61,017 bases of DNA, from the NCBI GenBank assembly GCA_017501345.1, contig JAFVXC010000003.1, forward strand, positions 1 to 61,017, in the 5' to 3' direction. Every line of letters begins with the position of its first letter. The stretch's first letter is position 1. The notes under the pieces were generated by a model. It was given only the letters and a program-made list of their open reading frames with translations. It was not told the origin of the DNA and made no database searches. Positions 59,290 to 61,017 of the stretch are shown here, in pieces. Both the position numbers and the translations under genes were made by a program. This DNA is from Clostridia bacterium (GTDB lineage Bacteria > Bacillota_A > Clostridia > Oscillospirales > CAG-272).

Positions 59290-60552
59290 TCACTCGGCAA
59301 AGGGCTTCGTTACGACCGTCGAGCCGTAATCCTTGCAAACCGTCTTGCTCGAGATGATCTCGGTCATCGAAACGGTCTCGCCGCCCTCCGTGACCTCCAT
59401 CGAAAGATTCGCATTCATATCCATTCCGGTCAGAACACCCTCCTTGACGTAGTAATCGGCATACATATCAATGCCCATTCCGTCAATGTTGATCATATCC
59501 GCAATGCCGTCCATTCCCTCAAGAGCCTCGGTCAGATAATATCTCGCGCTGTCTCTTGAGAGCGTGAAGCCGTAATCTGCCTTCGTGAAGTAGGTGTGAT
59601 CAAGGTACTGATCGTAGAAGGGCGTCAGCTCCTCGATCGAATCAAATCCGATCGTCGACAGATAGGTGTCGTACCACTCGCCGCTCTCGTTGATCTTAAC
59701 GTAGCACTGCACTCTGCCGTTGATCTCCTCCAGATACGCATAGATGACCTCGCGCTGCTCCATCCCCGCTCCGTTCGTTTCGACCGACTGCTCGAGATAG
59801 ACCTTGTTGTCCGCGTGCTTGATCAGCTGCGTCATCGTCACCTCAATGTTATTGTCGCCGAGGTAATCGCTGAGTGAGGCGCCGTCCACCTCTACCTTGA
59901 CCTTGATCGTAGTCTCCATCGTACAGTTCTCGTACAGGTCCGAGCCGAATACCGAATTGTAGTAATCAAGGGAGATCTTGTCACCCGAGGTCGGGCAGGG
60001 GGAGAAATATTTCCAGTCGTATTCATACTTGATGACGTAGACCTCGATCTTCTTCGTCGTGTTCAGGGTGTCGATCTTGCTCACCCCGGGGGTCACGTAA
60101 GCCGAATCCGAGGAAACCGCCTCGGTGTACGTGACCTCGACCCTCTCAACTGCCTGCGCGTCAATCACGTATTCCTTGGGGATCCCAAGCTCCGCGGCCT
60201 CATTACTCGAAAGCGCACCGAGAGATACGATCTCATTGATCGTTGCAGACGAGGACGAACCGAACAGCTGCTCCGTGACGTACGCCTCCGCAGCCACCTC
60301 CATAGAGGAATATGAGCCCGCCGAAACAGTACCCTTGTAGGTATCGGACACACCGCCGATGCTGTTTATCATATCAGAATGATCTCTGTTGCTGCCACCG
60401 CCCGAGCCACCGTTTCCCTTGCCCGCAGCGTCAAGCACGTCCTCGCACCAGTCGAGGATCATACCGCAGCCCGACAAGGTAAGCATAGAAAGCGCAAGAA
60501 GCAGGATCAGACAAACAGTCGCGATCCTTTTGATATAAACGCTCTTTTTCAT
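59290..60552 (-). CDS. Secreted lipoprotein, function unknown
   Basis: 420 residues from MKKSVYIKRIATVC at 60552 (AAAGGAG upstream). The signal peptide ends in the clear lipobox LSGC. A Gly/Ser-rich linker follows (about 45-55). The rest is beta-rich with many Thr/Val/Tyr, and has no family I recognise; it ends in a MTEIISSKTVCKDYGS-like segment. Outer-face anchored. Promoter at 60623-60651 (TTGACT-17-TAAAAT). Confidence 0.78.
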   Translation of the reverse strand: MKKSVYIKRIATVCLILLLALSMLTLSGCGMILDWCEDVLDAAGKGNGGSGGGSNRDHSDMINSIGGVSDTYKGTVSAGSYSSMEVAAEAYVTEQLFGSSSSATINEIVSLGALSSNEAAELGIPKEYVIDAQAVERVEVTYTEAVSSDSAYVTPGVSKIDTLNTTKKIEVYVIKYEYDWKYFSPCPTSGDKISLDYYNSVFGSDLYENCTMETTIKVKVEVDGASLSDYLGDNNIEVTMTQLIKHADNKVYLEQSVETNGAGMEQREVIYAYLEEINGRVQCYVKINESGEWYDTYLSTIGFDSIEELTPFYDQYLDHTYFTKADYGFTLSRDSARYYLTEALEGMDGIADMINIDGMGIDMYADYYVKEGVLTGMDMNANLSMEVTEGGETVSMTEIISSKTVCKDYGSTVVTKPFAE

Positions 60553-60622
60553 AACAGATATACTCCTTTGTAAGTCAGGTGATTGTAATGCGCCGCCGAA
60601 AATGCATAGCGTATCCGATTCC

Positions 60623-60651
60623 ATTTTACAACAATTTCAGATAGTAGTCAA
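60623..60651 (-). promoter_or_regulatory. Promoter of the lipoprotein gene
   Basis: Minus-strand TTGACT, 17 bases, TAAAAT. Confidence 0.7.
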
Positions 60652-60764
60652 GACCTTTTTACAAAACAAATCCAAAATCCCCCCATTCTCCCCGAATTTT
60701 TACCGTGAAACAGAAGAGATCAAGCAAAAGCGGCAAATTTGTCCGAAAAAATTTTGGAAAGCCC

Positions 60765-60793
60765 TTGACAAGCCCGCCGCTTTGTGATATAAT
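60765..60793 (+). promoter_or_regulatory. Consensus promoter of tRNA-Ser
   Basis: TTGACA (60765-60770), 17 bases, TATAAT (60788-60793). Confidence 0.88.
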
Positions 60794-60819
60794 ACACAAG
60801 TCGCGAGCAAAGCGGCTAT

Positions 60820-60911
60820 GGAGAGATGGCTGAGCTGGTCTAAGGCGCACGACTGGAAATCGTGTTTGGGCTAATACCCCAACGAGGGTTCGAATCCCTC
60901 TCTCTCCGCCA
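60820..60911 (+). tRNA. tRNA-Ser(GGA)
   Basis: The acceptor GGAGAGA pairs with TCTCTCC. The anticodon loop CTGGAAA gives GGA. The long variable arm contains a TTGGG/CCCAA stem. The T arm has loop TTCGAAT. CCA is encoded. It decodes UCC and UCU. Confidence 0.95.
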
Positions 60912-60912
60912 A

Positions 60913-60942
60913 AAAATCCGAAAGCATTTGCTTTCGGATTTT
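60913..60942 (+). terminator. Terminator of tRNA-Ser
   Basis: AAAATCCGAAAGC pairs with GCTTTCGGATTTT across four bases, followed by more T. Confidence 0.9.
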
Positions 60943-60947
60943 TTTAT

Positions 60948-61017
60948 CCAAGCCGCAGGCTTGGTATATCATCGCCATAGGCGTATATCATCACCGAAGG
61001 TGCATTCTCCTGCGGCT
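60948..61017 (+). repeat. Small hairpin array cut by the window end
   Basis: Small hairpins CGCCATAGGCG and CACCGAAGGTG are each preceded by TATATCATC. The outer words AGCCGCAGGCTT and CTGCGGCT may form a larger stem. Confidence 0.6.

Overview
The window looks like a chromosomal piece of an uncultured, probably gut-dwelling member of the Clostridia (Bacillota). The evidence is a GC-rich background with dense short operons, near-consensus sigma-A promoters (TTGACA, 17 bases, TATAAT) in front of many genes, strong AGGAGG-type ribosome sites, a PPi-dependent phosphofructokinase, TnpV/DUF6809 mobile-element genes typical of gut clostridia, BspA-type leucine-rich-repeat proteins and many small lipoproteins. 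No species can be named from the sequence alone.

Layout. 1-8180: two related TPR-like membrane proteins, a DUF4886 SGNH-like enzyme, PPi-phosphofructokinase, a lipoprotein, an isolated phage-replication-like gene and a NagD-like phosphatase. 8185-8269: tRNA-Leu(UAG) behind an unusual triplicated leader. 8278-18274: a ~10 kb AT-richer island that I read as an integrative element. It starts in the tRNA-Leu terminator and ends in a second copy of that terminator inside the 3' end of a large serine recombinase gene. Its cargo is tnpV, a DUF6809 gene, a C-protein-like regulator with a two-site operator, a two-domain adenine methyltransferase, an AlwI/BspD6I-family (type IIS) endonuclease, a GmrSD-like DUF262/DUF1524 protein, a LexA/UmuD-like self-cleaving repressor, an array of variable palindromes joined to a constant motif, and a small unknown protein. 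18391-19491: a Fic protein. 19548-26019: long inverted repeats built from hairpin arrays bracket a 5.5 kb segment with a YhaO/YhaN-like (SbcDC-like) pair, a DUF975 membrane protein and a GpsA-like dehydrogenase.

26552-46981 is mostly housekeeping and catabolic: an AraC remnant, alaS, dinB, pyridoxamine kinase, two tandem ~1030-residue GH106-like glycoside hydrolases, an M3 oligopeptidase, an AlaX-type editing protein, a BspA-like protein, gap and murD. 47173-60911 holds a YD-repeat lipoprotein, an orphan type IIA topoisomerase B subunit, a Gph-like phosphatase, a divergent pair of AraC regulator and unknown 719-residue protein, a BspA-like protein, a zinc-type operon (fur/zur-znuA-znuC-znuB) with a clear 7-1-7 operator, a lipoprotein and tRNA-Ser(GGA).

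The intergenic DNA is unusually structured. At least ten copies of a modular element carry a hairpin whose stem changes in a compensated way from copy to copy. There are also nested MITE-like elements and several arrays of small hairpins separated by constant heptamers. The best candidates for something undescribed are the palindrome array at 16061-16340 in the mobile island, the defense island itself, the tRNA-Leu leader repeats, and the two families of covarying hairpin repeats. All functions are assigned by reading motifs; no database search was possible.
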